Positions 19,333 to 27,608 of a DNA stretch of 64,000 nucleotides are shown piece after piece; position 1 is the stretch's first letter; every line of letters starts with the position of its first letter. Location: contig JAHPYY010000063.1 of NCBI GenBank assembly GCA_019058515.1, forward strand, positions 1 to 64,000. Direction: 5' to 3'. A program made the translations under genes and the position numbers. The notes below the pieces were generated by a model. The model was given only the letters and a program-made list of their open reading frames with translations, made no database searches and had not been told where the DNA came from. This DNA comes from Promethearchaeota archaeon (GTDB lineage Archaea > Asgardarchaeota > Lokiarchaeia > Sigynarchaeales > SOKP01).

Positions 19333-20637
19333 ATGACTGATTTTCAAATAACCAAGATTAAATCACGTTGGATTTTAGATTCCAGAGGAAATCCAACCGT
19401 AGAAACTGATGTTTATGCTAACGATCACTTTGCTAGAGCTGCTGTACCTTCTGGTGCCTCTACTGGAGTGCTAGAAGCGTTAGAACTAAGAGATAAAGGA
19501 AAAGCGTTTTTAGGGAAACACGTTTTACAAGCCGTTTCAAATGTTAACGATGTAATTGCGAAATCCCTAGTTAATATGGATGTAAGAATCCAACGCGAAA
19601 TTGACAACAGGATGATCGAATTAGACGGAACTGAAAATAAAAGTAAATTGGGAGCAAATGCAATCCTATCTGTGTCTTTAGCAGCAGCTAAACTAGCTGC
19701 GCTTCTTTCGAATAAACCTTTATATTCCTACCTACACGAGATTAGTTATAGTAAAACTTCTGAAAGTTTTCTACTTCCTATACCTTGTTGTAACATCATA
19801 AATGGGGGGGAACACGCAGGAAATAACTTAGCAATACAAGAATTTATGGTTTTACCGATAGGGGCAAAAAGTTTTGCAGCTGCGATTCAATCGGTATCTG
19901 AAGTATATCATACGCTTAAAGGCTTACTAAGTAAAAAGTATGGAAAGACTGCGATAAATGTTGGAGACGAGGGGGGATTTGCTCCAAATTTATCAACCAC
20001 AAGAGAGGCGTTAGATGTGATATTAGAAGCTGTTGAGCAAGCGGGCTATTTAGAAGGAACAGATTTTGTATTAGGGCTAGACGCTGCTGCCAGCGAATTT
20101 TTTAAAAACGGTGTGTATTTTATTGATGATAAAAAACTTTCAGAAGAGGAATTATTACAATACTACCTTGATCTGACTCACGATTATCCATTAAAATCAA
20201 TTGAAGATCCCTTTGATGAAAAAGCGTTCAGCGGTTTTGCAAATTTGACAGCCAAAGTCGACAAATCCATTCAGATTGTTTGCGACGATATTACGGTGAC
20301 AAACATTAAGATACTCGAAAAAGCGATACAGCAAAAAGCAGGAAGCGCGCTATTATTAAAAGTTAATCAAATAGGTTCTTTGTCCGAAGCGATAGATGCA
20401 GCTAAAATGGCTTTTAATAATAACTTCAACGTTATGGTTTCGCACCGATCGGGAGAAACCGAAGATTCATTTATAGCCGATTTGGCTGTTGGATTATGCA
20501 CTGGCCAGTTAAAGACCGGAGCTACTTGTAGGTCGGACAGATGTAGCAAGTTCAACCAATTGCTTAGAATACAGGAAGAACTTGGGGAGAAAGCTCGATA
20601 CCCAACCGATTTTGCTTCATGGAGTAAGTTTCAGTAA
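19333..20637 (+). CDS. eno: Enolase (phosphopyruvate hydratase)
   Basis: Cytoplasmic glycolytic/gluconeogenic enzyme converting 2-phosphoglycerate to phosphoenolpyruvate; Mg-dependent. It has 434 residues, the standard size. Landmarks are SRGNPTVETDV and the mobile loop PSGASTG in the N-terminal domain, NGGEHAGNNLAIQEFM, DEGGFAPN, LGLDAAASEF, SIEDPFDE with metal-binding acids, LLLKVNQIGS with the catalytic lysine, and SHRSGETED near the C-terminus. The last 7 bases overlap the convergent methyltransferase gene. It is a single transcription unit with its own promoter. Confidence 0.98.
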   Translation: MTDFQITKIKSRWILDSRGNPTVETDVYANDHFARAAVPSGASTGVLEALELRDKGKAFLGKHVLQAVSNVNDVIAKSLVNMDVRIQREIDNRMIELDGTENKSKLGANAILSVSLAAAKLAALLSNKPLYSYLHEISYSKTSESFLLPIPCCNIINGGEHAGNNLAIQEFMVLPIGAKSFAAAIQSVSEVYHTLKGLLSKKYGKTAINVGDEGGFAPNLSTTREALDVILEAVEQAGYLEGTDFVLGLDAAASEFFKNGVYFIDDKKLSEEELLQYYLDLTHDYPLKSIEDPFDEKAFSGFANLTAKVDKSIQIVCDDITVTNIKILEKAIQQKAGSALLLKVNQIGSLSEAIDAAKMAFNNNFNVMVSHRSGETEDSFIADLAVGLCTGQLKTGATCRSDRCSKFNQLLRIQEELGEKARYPTDFASWSKFQ

Positions 20638-21293
20638 TCCACTTTTTTTATGAACCTAAAAATATTAACATATACCTTTTTTGTTTTCATAAAATGAAAT
20701 GGATAGCTTTTTTCTAACTCGAGGTAATAGGGAAACATATAATCTATATCCCAATTATATTTTCTAATGAATTTTCTTATGAAATTGTAAATTTTTTCCC
20801 CTGCTAAATGAATTGAATAAACAATGTCGGAGATTTTAAACGCATTGGTTAAAAACTCTCTGTCGGCTTTTTCTTTCTGAACACCAAAAGGAGGGTTCAT
20901 GATGGTCGTTATTGGGACATTACCTATAAAGTCTGTTATATAAATCGCAAGTTTTCTAATATCTACGCAAATTGGATGAATTAGACTATGAAGATTTAGA
21001 TTCTTCGCGTTTTTTCTTAACACTTTGATTGCATCAAGATCGATATCGCAACTTAAAACTAATTTAGGATTAAGGAAAGCACTAGCAATGGACAATCTAC
21101 CAGTGCCAGAACCAAAATCTACTATTATTTTGTCTTTGATATCGTCATTCTCCACACCTGCAAAATACACTACATCAGCGGCAGATGTAGCGTCGATAGT
21201 ATACTGCTCAAAATTAATTTTAGGATCAATGAAGCTTTCTACATTTTGGAGCAGCGAGATGAGAGTTTTTTTATTCAGCCTAGATATCATCAT
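20631..21293 (-). CDS. METTL5-like RNA N6-adenine methyltransferase
   Basis: SAM-dependent methyltransferase of the archaeal/eukaryotic METTL5 group. Eukaryotic METTL5 methylates an adenine of small-subunit rRNA. The 220-residue protein has SAM motif I VDFGSGTGRLSIAS, a motif II acid in SCDIDLDAI, and the adenine-methylating catalytic tetrapeptide NPPF in TTIMNPPFGVQ. The N-terminal segment (LISLLQNVESFIDPKINFEQY, then TIDATSAADVVYFA) is typical of the family. It starts with ATG (tandem MM) and ends in TGA. It converges on enolase with a 7-base overlap. Its substrate here is inferred from the family. Confidence 0.88.
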   Translation of the reverse strand: MMISRLNKKTLISLLQNVESFIDPKINFEQYTIDATSAADVVYFAGVENDDIKDKIIVDFGSGTGRLSIASAFLNPKLVLSCDIDLDAIKVLRKNAKNLNLHSLIHPICVDIRKLAIYITDFIGNVPITTIMNPPFGVQKEKADREFLTNAFKISDIVYSIHLAGEKIYNFIRKFIRKYNWDIDYMFPYYLELEKSYPFHFMKTKKVYVNIFRFIKKVDY

Positions 21294-21396
21294 TGACGCA
21301 GGTTCTTATTTCTGATTATCATTAACTTTATTTTACTTAAAAAACTTTTTTTAATTAAGAAGTGTAAAGAATACAATTCGAAAGTTGAATCTAATA

Positions 21397-21984
21397 ATGG
21401 TTAAAGATAAAAAAATCGTAATTACTGGTGAATATCTTGGAGTAATAGAAGAATATTTACCTAACAAAAATTCTACCTTTGTTCAGAACGGAAAAATATA
21501 TGCTACTAAATCAGGAATGGTAGAAATCGATCAAAGTAAAAAAGAAATAGAAATTAAAACCCACCAAGAAGAAGATAGAAAAGTCGTAAGGATAGGAGAT
21601 ATCGTTATAGGTACTATTTTGCACCTTCGAAAGTTTTCTGTGGGCTTAAACTTTTATACTATTAACAAAAAAATTCATTTTAATAGCTGCTATTTCGGAA
21701 ACATTCATGTGTCTCAAATTTCACACAAATACATCGATCAAATCAAAGAAGCTTTTCAGCCAACCGACATTGTTAGAGCCAAGGTTATCGAACAAAGTTT
21801 CAACGAATATAATTTAAGTACTGTTGGTAAGAATTTGGGAGTAATTCACGCTGATTGCGTAATCTGCGGCACCCCTCTTGATAAGGTTGGTTTTAACAAG
21901 CTTAAATGTTCAATGTGTGAAAATATCGAAACAAGAAAGCTAGCTTCTGATTATCGCCAAATAGAGAATAATTTAAGGTTCTAA
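21397..21984 (+). CDS. csl4: Exosome complex RNA-binding subunit Csl4
   Basis: Cap subunit of the archaeal exosome that binds RNA and recruits it to the Rrp41/42 core. An N-terminal segment (GEYLGVIEEYLPN) matches the Csl4 N-terminal domain. A central S1 fold begins near VRIGDIVIGTIL, and a C-terminal zinc ribbon has CVICG and CSMCE. The ATG at 21397 gives the natural MVKDKKIVITG beginning; an upstream in-frame TTG at 21385 would add four residues and seems less likely. It is the first gene of a rightward operon with a small ORF, rpoL, an RNase III-like gene and DUF99, linking RNA decay, transcription and RNA processing. Confidence 0.92.
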   Translation: MVKDKKIVITGEYLGVIEEYLPNKNSTFVQNGKIYATKSGMVEIDQSKKEIEIKTHQEEDRKVVRIGDIVIGTILHLRKFSVGLNFYTINKKIHFNSCYFGNIHVSQISHKYIDQIKEAFQPTDIVRAKVIEQSFNEYNLSTVGKNLGVIHADCVICGTPLDKVGFNKLKCSMCENIETRKLASDYRQIENNLRF

Positions 21985-22033
21985 CCGATTATAAACGGTT
22001 ACTAGTGTAATTTTAAGAAATCAAGGGATAATA

Positions 22034-22252
22034 TTGCCTAGATCTGTAAAGAAAACGCTTAATTTTTACAATAATACGGGTTCACTTGAGATTGGAATCG
22101 AATTTTTAGAAAAGATAAGAAAAAAAGTCACCTATCTTAATTTAAAAGCAGAAATTGAAGGTAATAAAATCAAAGTAATAATTTTTGGTCCTAGAGATCT
22201 CCAATATCTTGCTATTGAGACCATACGAGATATAGCGAAAATTTTGGAGTAA
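22034..22252 (+). CDS. Small conserved-type protein, function unknown
   Basis: 72 residues starting at TTG (22034), between csl4 and rpoL in the same direction, 49 bases after csl4. Predicted pattern is strand-helix-strand-strand-helix: LNFYNNTGSLEIG, then KKVTYLNLKAEIEG, NKIKVIIFGPRDL and a final helix. It has no cysteines, membrane segment or catalytic signature I can name. Regular spacing in an informational operon and clean codon use argue that it is real. It could be a small nucleic-acid-binding or complex-bridging protein, but that is only context. Confidence 0.65.
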   Translation: MPRSVKKTLNFYNNTGSLEIGIEFLEKIRKKVTYLNLKAEIEGNKIKVIIFGPRDLQYLAIETIRDIAKILE

Positions 22253-22345
22253 TTAGTAATTTTAGGTTGATTTCAGATAAATATGATAAAAGATAAATTC
22301 TATAGATCATATTCAATTATAACCTGACTCATATTTTCATATACC

Positions 22346-22855
22346 ATGGCTAAGAAAAAAGCAACTAAAGAAGAAATTGAAGAAGAGGACTTTGGAGACC
22401 TCGTTGATGACGAATTTGAAGACGACGATGTAGAAAGTGTTTATCCCGATTTAGATAAAAAGAAAGAGGTTTCAAAGCCAAAAGAAGAGCAAATCGCCGA
22501 AGAAATGGAAGAAGGAGAGGAGGAAATTGACGAATTTGATGTTGATATAGAAGATGAACTTCAACCTGTTGAATATAAATACTTAGATATTGAAATAAAG
22601 CATGGTTTGGGAGATAATGATTACGAAGTTTCAGTGAAAGGACAATCTCACGGTTTTTGTAATATTCTTGTCAAACACTTGCTAGATATCGAAGGCGTAA
22701 ATATAGCTGCGTATAAGGTTACAAGACTTCAACCACCTCAAATCTTTATTCGCCTTGAAAACGGATTTGATATTAAAGAGATTCTTTTCAAAGGAATAAG
22801 TTCCTTAAGAGAAGAAGTAGAATCTGTGGAAAAAGTATTCCAAAAACTAATGTGA
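22346..22855 (+). CDS. rpoL: RNA polymerase subunit Rpo11 (RpoL) with acidic N-terminal extension
   Basis: Partner of Rpo3 in the alpha-like assembly platform of archaeal RNA polymerase. The family core (about 90 residues) occupies the C-terminal half: EIKHGLGDNDYEVSVKG, then the signature GHGFCN-like QSHGFCNILVKHLL, and AAYKVTRLQPPQIFIRL. Ahead of it lies an extension of about 80 residues dominated by Asp/Glu (EEEDFGDLVDDEFEDDD and similar runs). This makes the protein 169 residues instead of about 90-100. The ATG start at 22346 keeps the extension, and the reading frame and codon use support it. The extension should be disordered; its role is unknown. Confidence 0.9.
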   Translation: MAKKKATKEEIEEEDFGDLVDDEFEDDDVESVYPDLDKKKEVSKPKEEQIAEEMEEGEEEIDEFDVDIEDELQPVEYKYLDIEIKHGLGDNDYEVSVKGQSHGFCNILVKHLLDIEGVNIAAYKVTRLQPPQIFIRLENGFDIKEILFKGISSLREEVESVEKVFQKLM

Positions 22856-22908
22856 TAAGTATCTACTTCTCATTAAATTTTTAATTGTTGGAAGTGCATC
22901 CTATCTTA

Positions 22909-23355
22909 ATGGATTATAAATTATTATTAACTGATTTATCTACCAACTTATCCAAGAAATCTATTGGTACTGATAAAGGGTTAGCCCAAATAGGGGATGC
23001 TGTTGTAAACTTAGCGTATTCTGTCGGAAAATCGCTTTATCTATCAAAAAATAATCCTAACAAGAAAATCATTAGGACCGGAACCAAGGTTAATAAAACA
23101 ATCCTTTCTTCAGCTTTAAAAAAAGCGGATTTAAAATCTTTTGCAAAGCTCAGGTCCGATGCACATGATATGGCAAACACTGTAGAAGCGATTGTTGCAT
23201 ATTTATGGATAAATCAGCAATATACCCTTCCTGACTTAATAAATTTCATTTCTGATCATTTATATGGAAATCCATCATCTAGAAAGGAAGAAAATAACAT
23301 CGCATCAGAAGTATTTACCAAATTTTTAAATAAATACAAGGATTTTCTCCCTTAA
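22909..23355 (+). CDS. Ribonuclease III family protein (archaeal type)
   Basis: Small all-helical protein with an RNase III-like signature near the N-terminus: GLAQIGDAVVNLAYSVGKSL resembles the L-G-D-A-V-L box of the catalytic helix. A later helix (RSDAHDMANTVEAIVAYLW) supplies the second acidic motif, with the D..A...EA..A pattern. It lacks a dsRNA-binding domain, like the short archaeal members. The start is uncertain: ATG 22909 (chosen) or TTG 22885, which would add eight residues. It follows rpoL by 53 bases and precedes DUF99 by 7, so it is part of the operon. Biochemical activity is inferred from the fold. Confidence 0.75.
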   Translation: MDYKLLLTDLSTNLSKKSIGTDKGLAQIGDAVVNLAYSVGKSLYLSKNNPNKKIIRTGTKVNKTILSSALKKADLKSFAKLRSDAHDMANTVEAIVAYLWINQQYTLPDLINFISDHLYGNPSSRKEENNIASEVFTKFLNKYKDFLP

Positions 23356-23362
23356 CTACATT

Positions 23363-23923
23363 ATGAAGGATTTTCCAATAACAATTGGTTTAGACGATGC
23401 AAAATTTGATTTATCATCAAATTCAAGTCACACCAGATTAATTGGAGTTGTGTGTCAAGGTGTGCGTATGTTGAGCGTCGCTTCAGAGCAAATAGAAATA
23501 GACGGAAATGATGCAACTGAAAAGGTAATCAATCTTGTAAATGTGTATAAAAAGCACGTTCAATACATTTTAAGCGATAGTATCACCTTTGGAGGGTTTA
23601 ATATTGCAAACATTAACCAAATTTACGAGGAAACTGGCAAACCAGTAATCTCTGTAACCAATAGGAAAGTTAATTTGCCTAAAGTAAAGAAGGCTTTAAT
23701 AAAAAAATTCCCGGATGTATACACCCAAAAATTGAAAAACATTGTAGATGCGGGGAATTTATATGAGACTCTCATAAAAACTGCCGGAGGAGACAGCAAA
23801 GTTTTCTTTCATGTTGCAGGTATAGATAAGCAAGAGGCAGTAAAACTATTAAACCTGACAACAATCGACTCTAAACTGCCAGAAAGCGTTCGAATGGCAC
23901 ATTTAATAGGAAAGCTGTTCTAA
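23363..23923 (+). CDS. DUF99 family protein (endonuclease V-like fold, endonuclease dU type)
   Basis: 186 residues with the conserved order of DUF99: GLDDAKF near the N-terminus, RLIGVVCQGVRML, VEIDGNDAT-type IEIDGNDATEKV, YILSDSITFGGFNIANI and a VISVTNRK strand. A Pyrococcus member is reported as a deoxyuridine-specific endonuclease, and the fold relates to endonuclease V. An acid is kept in GLDD (residue 11 or 12) and another in SDSITF. It is the last gene of the csl4-rpoL operon, starting 7 bases after the preceding stop. A DNA or RNA base-damage role is inferred. Confidence 0.85.
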   Translation: MKDFPITIGLDDAKFDLSSNSSHTRLIGVVCQGVRMLSVASEQIEIDGNDATEKVINLVNVYKKHVQYILSDSITFGGFNIANINQIYEETGKPVISVTNRKVNLPKVKKALIKKFPDVYTQKLKNIVDAGNLYETLIKTAGGDSKVFFHVAGIDKQEAVKLLNLTTIDSKLPESVRMAHLIGKLF

Positions 23924-23949
23924 TAGGCGTAATAGGATAGGAAGCGGTG

Positions 23950-24438
23950 TTAATGTTTATCTAAGCCGTCAATACCTAACTCGTATTCTAAAATATGCTT
24001 AAACCGTCCTCTAAGATCCTCTCTCAATGCACACATGCCGTACGTCTTTATCCCACCCAATTCTTTTTGTACATACGCAGCGCTGTAGGAATCAGAAAGA
24101 TCCTGTTTATTTGCGATAGCGATAATTTTAGCACCTAAGTGTTTACTGTATTGTTCTATAATTTTTTTCGATTGTTTGATATTTTCGGAAGTCGAATCGC
24201 ATACTAATACTGTTAATCCAGATCCTCTCAAAAAATCTTGCCACATGTGTCTAAATCTTTCTTGGCCTGATAGATCCCAGAAATTTACGTTAACTCCGTT
24301 TATCTTTGAGCTTTCAATTTCTAAGCCAATTGTAGGGTTTCTACCCTTGTTGAGATCCTTTCCTTGAAGTAAAGATAATAGACTTGATTTTCCTACGCCT
24401 CCTAAACCAATAAAGCATATTTTTCTTTTTGTTTCCAA
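23950..24438 (-). CDS. Arf-family small GTPase
   Basis: 162-residue GTPase, essentially a bare G domain. G1 GLGGVGKS is at 11-18, the switch I threonine at T36 (NPTIGLE), G3 WDLSGQE with the catalytic-type Gln at 59, G4 NKQD at 110-113 and G5 CALRE at 136-140. The WDxxGQ box and interswitch pattern place it with Arf/Arl/Sar-like proteins, which are expanded in Asgard archaea. There is no Gly at position 2 (start METKRK), so N-myristoylation is not expected. There is no prenylation tail. It starts at TTG 24438. It is transcribed toward the DUF99 gene. Membrane or complex partners are not shown by the sequence. Confidence 0.9.
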   Translation of the reverse strand: METKRKICFIGLGGVGKSSLLSLLQGKDLNKGRNPTIGLEIESSKINGVNVNFWDLSGQERFRHMWQDFLRGSGLTVLVCDSTSENIKQSKKIIEQYSKHLGAKIIAIANKQDLSDSYSAAYVQKELGGIKTYGMCALREDLRGRFKHILEYELGIDGLDKH

Positions 24439-24615
24439 TTCTCACTTCAACCCCAAATCTCGAGTTGTTACTTAAACTGTGAGAAATTTGACTCAAAAAA
24501 TAAAATGTTATTGTCATATCATGCAAAAAACTGGAGTAAATTGTGTGTTTTTTCTTAGCTTTTCAACTAGTACTAAATAATAAGAAAAAAGAAAATAAAC
24601 AACATTGAATTAAAT

Positions 24616-25092
24616 TTAAGAAGATCTAGCTTTTGTAATAACATATCCAATACCAAAGCAAATAAGGCAAAACCCAAACGAAATTAGACTAACAACATAG
24701 AACAGAGGTATATTATCTACTCCAAACACATTGACTAAGATGCCCTTTAAAATCCAGAGATAAATTGCTCCTATAATGGCAAATAGAACGTCCCAAAGTG
24801 CGTTTGCAAGAGAATCTCGTCTTCCCTCGAATTTAACACCGATCGACACTAACAGCGTGTTTTCAAGAATTTCCCAAACGATCGCAACAACAATCGCCAG
24901 TAAAATCATTGACCACCAAGGAATAATGTATATAAGAGTATTAGTCACCATACTTGGGACATTATTAATCAAAGATAAAAGTATGAAAACCATAATCCCC
25001 ATAGCAACATGTCCCCAACTATAATAATCTATAGCAGATACTCCAACATCGTCTGTTGTTGTACCCACTACTGGAGGCGGTTTGTCTGACAT
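24616..25092 (-). CDS. Four-helix membrane protein with DUF2585-like WEIxEN motif
   Basis: 158 residues with four predicted membrane helices (about 27-50, 55-75, 95-116, 125-150). The short N-terminal tail (MSDKPPPVVGTTTDDVG) should face one side of the membrane. A distinctive conserved-looking set is SWGHVAMG, IVWEILENT and EGRRDSLANALWDVLF. The arrangement His, WE(I)xEN, then an N...D pair recalls the DUF2585/UPF0314 membrane family. Polar residues inside helices suggest an active-site or ion pocket, but no reaction is known. It starts with ATG and is a single gene between the GTPase and a broken oxidoreductase gene. Confidence 0.7.
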   Translation of the reverse strand: MSDKPPPVVGTTTDDVGVSAIDYYSWGHVAMGIMVFILLSLINNVPSMVTNTLIYIIPWWSMILLAIVVAIVWEILENTLLVSIGVKFEGRRDSLANALWDVLFAIIGAIYLWILKGILVNVFGVDNIPLFYVVSLISFGFCLICFGIGYVITKARSS

Positions 25093-25215
25093 AAATTATC
25101 ACGTTTTAATATTTTTACAATTTTGTTAAGTAAAAATCTTGAACGATTTTTCTTATATATAAGGTATTATAAAAAAATTTAAGTTTTGGCGAAGTTAAGC
25201 ATGTTAAGAGAAAAA

Positions 25216-25227
25216 CATTTATAAATA
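25216..25227 (+). promoter_or_regulatory. TATA box of the luciferase-like gene
   Basis: CATTTATAAATA lies 27-38 bases before the ATG at 25254, the spacing expected for an archaeal leaderless promoter. It suggests the gene was recently functional although its coding part is broken. Confidence 0.5.
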
Positions 25228-25253
25228 AAAATTCGAATAGATTTAATCCTACT

Positions 25254-26074
25254 ATGAACTATGGATTGGATATTCCTATTGCAAATGAATATAGCGAACC
25301 AAAGGTCTTAATTGATATCACTCAGAAAACAGAAAAAGCGGGATGGGATGGTTTTTTCTTTGGGATATACTCCTTCACGGAGAGAAGTTTGAGGAATCCG
25401 TAGCCGATCCATGGATTTCTTTAGGAGCAATTGCCGCTAAAACCAATAAGATCAAGTTAGGAGTATTCATGACTCCTTTAGCAAGAAGGAGACCGTGGAA
25501 AGTAGCGCGAGAAACTGTCACTTTGGATTATTTGAATGAGGGGAGATTAATCTTCGGAGTAGGTTTAAGTCTCTACAAGCAAGACTTCGAAGCTTTTGGT
25601 GAAACAGCAGATCCGTCTATTAGAGCGAGTTTGTTAAATGAAGGCTTAGAAATTATAGATGAGTTATGGAGTGGTAAGGAGTTTTTTTTTCATGGTAATA
25701 ATTACAACCTTGTAAAAGTTAAATTTCGTCATAGACCAGTTCAACATCCAAGAATTCCGATATGGTTAGCAGGATTCTGACCAAATAAGAGTCCTATGAA
25801 GCGAGCCGCGAAATACGATGGAATTTACCTAGGAAGCGCAAGTGGAAAAGACATTACTCCAATTGAAATTTCAGACGTAAAAAAGTATATATTAAAACAC
25901 CGCAAAAGTCCGGAACCGTTTGATATCGCATTTTATGGAAAAACGCCCCTTAGTAAAAATACTATCCAAAAAATCGTTACTCCTTATGATAACGCTGGGA
26001 TAACATGGTGGATCGAATCAAACGACCGTTCTTTCGAAGATCATGTTAAGCGGATAAAGTATGGTCCAAAATAG
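25254..26074 (+). pseudogene. Luciferase-like (LLM) F420/flavin oxidoreductase, two disabling changes
   Basis: The natural start is ATG 25254 (MNYGLDIPIANEYSEPK). The frame runs to GWDGFF, then shifts at a six-T run near 25352; adding one T restores FFLWDILLHGEKFEESV. The second frame continues through a recognisable LLM core (AKTNKIKLGVFMTPLARRRP, LDYLNEGRLIFGVGL) to an in-frame TGA at 25778-25780. Family members have AGFWPNK here, so TGG to TGA is likely. After it the frame resumes (PNKSPMKRAAKYDG) to TAG at 26074. The 821-base span is one base short of 274 codons. Family enzymes use F420 or FMN; the product here should be inactive unless the assembly is wrong at both sites. Confidence 0.88.
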
Positions 26075-26090
26075 TTGCTATGGGAAATCT

Positions 26091-27521
26091 CTACTTCTTC
26101 TTCCTTAACTCTACCTTTCTAAGCTTTCTTCGCTCACTTTTCGTGAGAATAATCTTTCTCAAATCAGCTGCAGAATATTCTCCTAAAGAATTGATAATTT
26201 TAATTGCTGCCCTTACTAGAGGTTCTAGACTATCTTGATGTACTTTATCTAATGTGTCAGAGGGATCGAACAGATAGGGAGGTGCCGTAAGGAAGGAAAT
26301 TATTGGTATTCCGTTTAAATGATAATAATGCCCATCCGTTGGAGGTGCATCACTTCCAGGAGGAAATCCATCAGGTGGAAGAAGTATAGAACGCTCTAAT
26401 CCCTCTTGAAAGATAACATTCTCTACTATTTCCTCTAAAGGCAGAATCCGACTAACAAACCACCACCTTACGGTTGGATCCTCCAAAATAAGCATTTCTC
26501 CATCATTACTTGTAACATCTCTAGCTACATGTTCCAAATGAAGTGCTATAAGGGTATTTTTTAACAACTTTTCATGAGATTGCACAAAATTTTGAGTTCC
26601 TGCCGCTCCCGCCATGTGAGCGCAAGTCATAACAAAAACCAAATTGAACGGTCTCTGGTTCTCGGGAATTTGAGACCAATACTTTGCCAACGCCAATACA
26701 AGTGCCATTCCTGAAGCGTCTTCCACTGCCGAGTTCCAAGGTCCATCGTGATGAGTACCAATAACTATATTATCTTTGGCCCGACCTTTAAGTGATCCCA
26801 AAACATTATAAGACACTTCTGGTGTTGTTTTTGCTTCATACTCTATTTTTGCTACCACGGTTCCTTGAGCTAGCAATTCCGTTATTTTCATTCCATTTTT
26901 ATCGGAAACGTACACACCAGGAATTCCTCTTATTTGTGCGTCGTAGGGAACGTAATACTTATCTGTATCCCAAGGATATCCTGAAAGGATTTCTATTAAT
27001 CCTAAGCCTCGATTTGATATAGCCTCGTCCAATGTACTAAACATTCTTCTATTAAAAGGAATGGTTTGTTCTAATATCTCAAATTCGTTTTCAGGATCGT
27101 AATATCTATCCACTCCGGGATATTTTTTCAATAATTTAATGGGAAATTTATATAACTCAAATCTTGATAATGCTATCTTCCCTGAGATTGGATCCTCTCC
27201 GGGAAAATAACATAATTCCGCTATAAGATCGCTAGGTGGCTTAGTGTATGGAATAGGATAGCAAGGAACTTTCACGAGGGTTTGAGGATTACATTTCAAC
27301 CAAAGTGTTATTTCTCCTCCAAAGGATTCCCATTTTTTTATATTCACCGGTTCTAAAGTAACTTTTTGTAATCCAAAAGATTGAAATTGATTCTTAATCC
27401 AGTCGATTACTTGAAAGTTAGCAGGATAACCGGGACGTCGAATTCCCATGTTAAAGATTTCACTAATCCAATGAAATATTTCTTCGCGCACTGGGACGAG
27501 CTCGGGATTAACCACTTTCAT
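26091..27521 (-). CDS. M28-family zinc aminopeptidase-like protein
   Basis: 476 residues with the M28 peptidase layout: an N-terminal cap, a middle PA-like insert (about 80-230), then the metallopeptidase core. Metal-ligand candidates are H and D in GTHHDGPWNSAVEDASG, Glu and His in ALHLEHVARD, and the late His in DKVHQDS. No signal peptide is evident, so it is probably cytoplasmic, acting on peptides or a related amide. The lysine/arginine-rich tail (SERRKLRKVELRKKK) is unusual. It starts with ATG and ends 16 bases from the oxidoreductase pseudogene, convergent. Some M28 members act on non-peptide substrates, so specificity is open. Confidence 0.85.
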   Translation of the reverse strand: MKVVNPELVPVREEIFHWISEIFNMGIRRPGYPANFQVIDWIKNQFQSFGLQKVTLEPVNIKKWESFGGEITLWLKCNPQTLVKVPCYPIPYTKPPSDLIAELCYFPGEDPISGKIALSRFELYKFPIKLLKKYPGVDRYYDPENEFEILEQTIPFNRRMFSTLDEAISNRGLGLIEILSGYPWDTDKYYVPYDAQIRGIPGVYVSDKNGMKITELLAQGTVVAKIEYEAKTTPEVSYNVLGSLKGRAKDNIVIGTHHDGPWNSAVEDASGMALVLALAKYWSQIPENQRPFNLVFVMTCAHMAGAAGTQNFVQSHEKLLKNTLIALHLEHVARDVTSNDGEMLILEDPTVRWWFVSRILPLEEIVENVIFQEGLERSILLPPDGFPPGSDAPPTDGHYYHLNGIPIISFLTAPPYLFDPSDTLDKVHQDSLEPLVRAAIKIINSLGEYSAADLRKIILTKSERRKLRKVELRKKK

Positions 27522-27608
27522 ACAATCTAAGTAAGATAAATTAATACACTTTAGATATATTTCTATTAGAAAATATGAAATTAAAAAAGATAAGAATTTG
27601 AGAAATTA

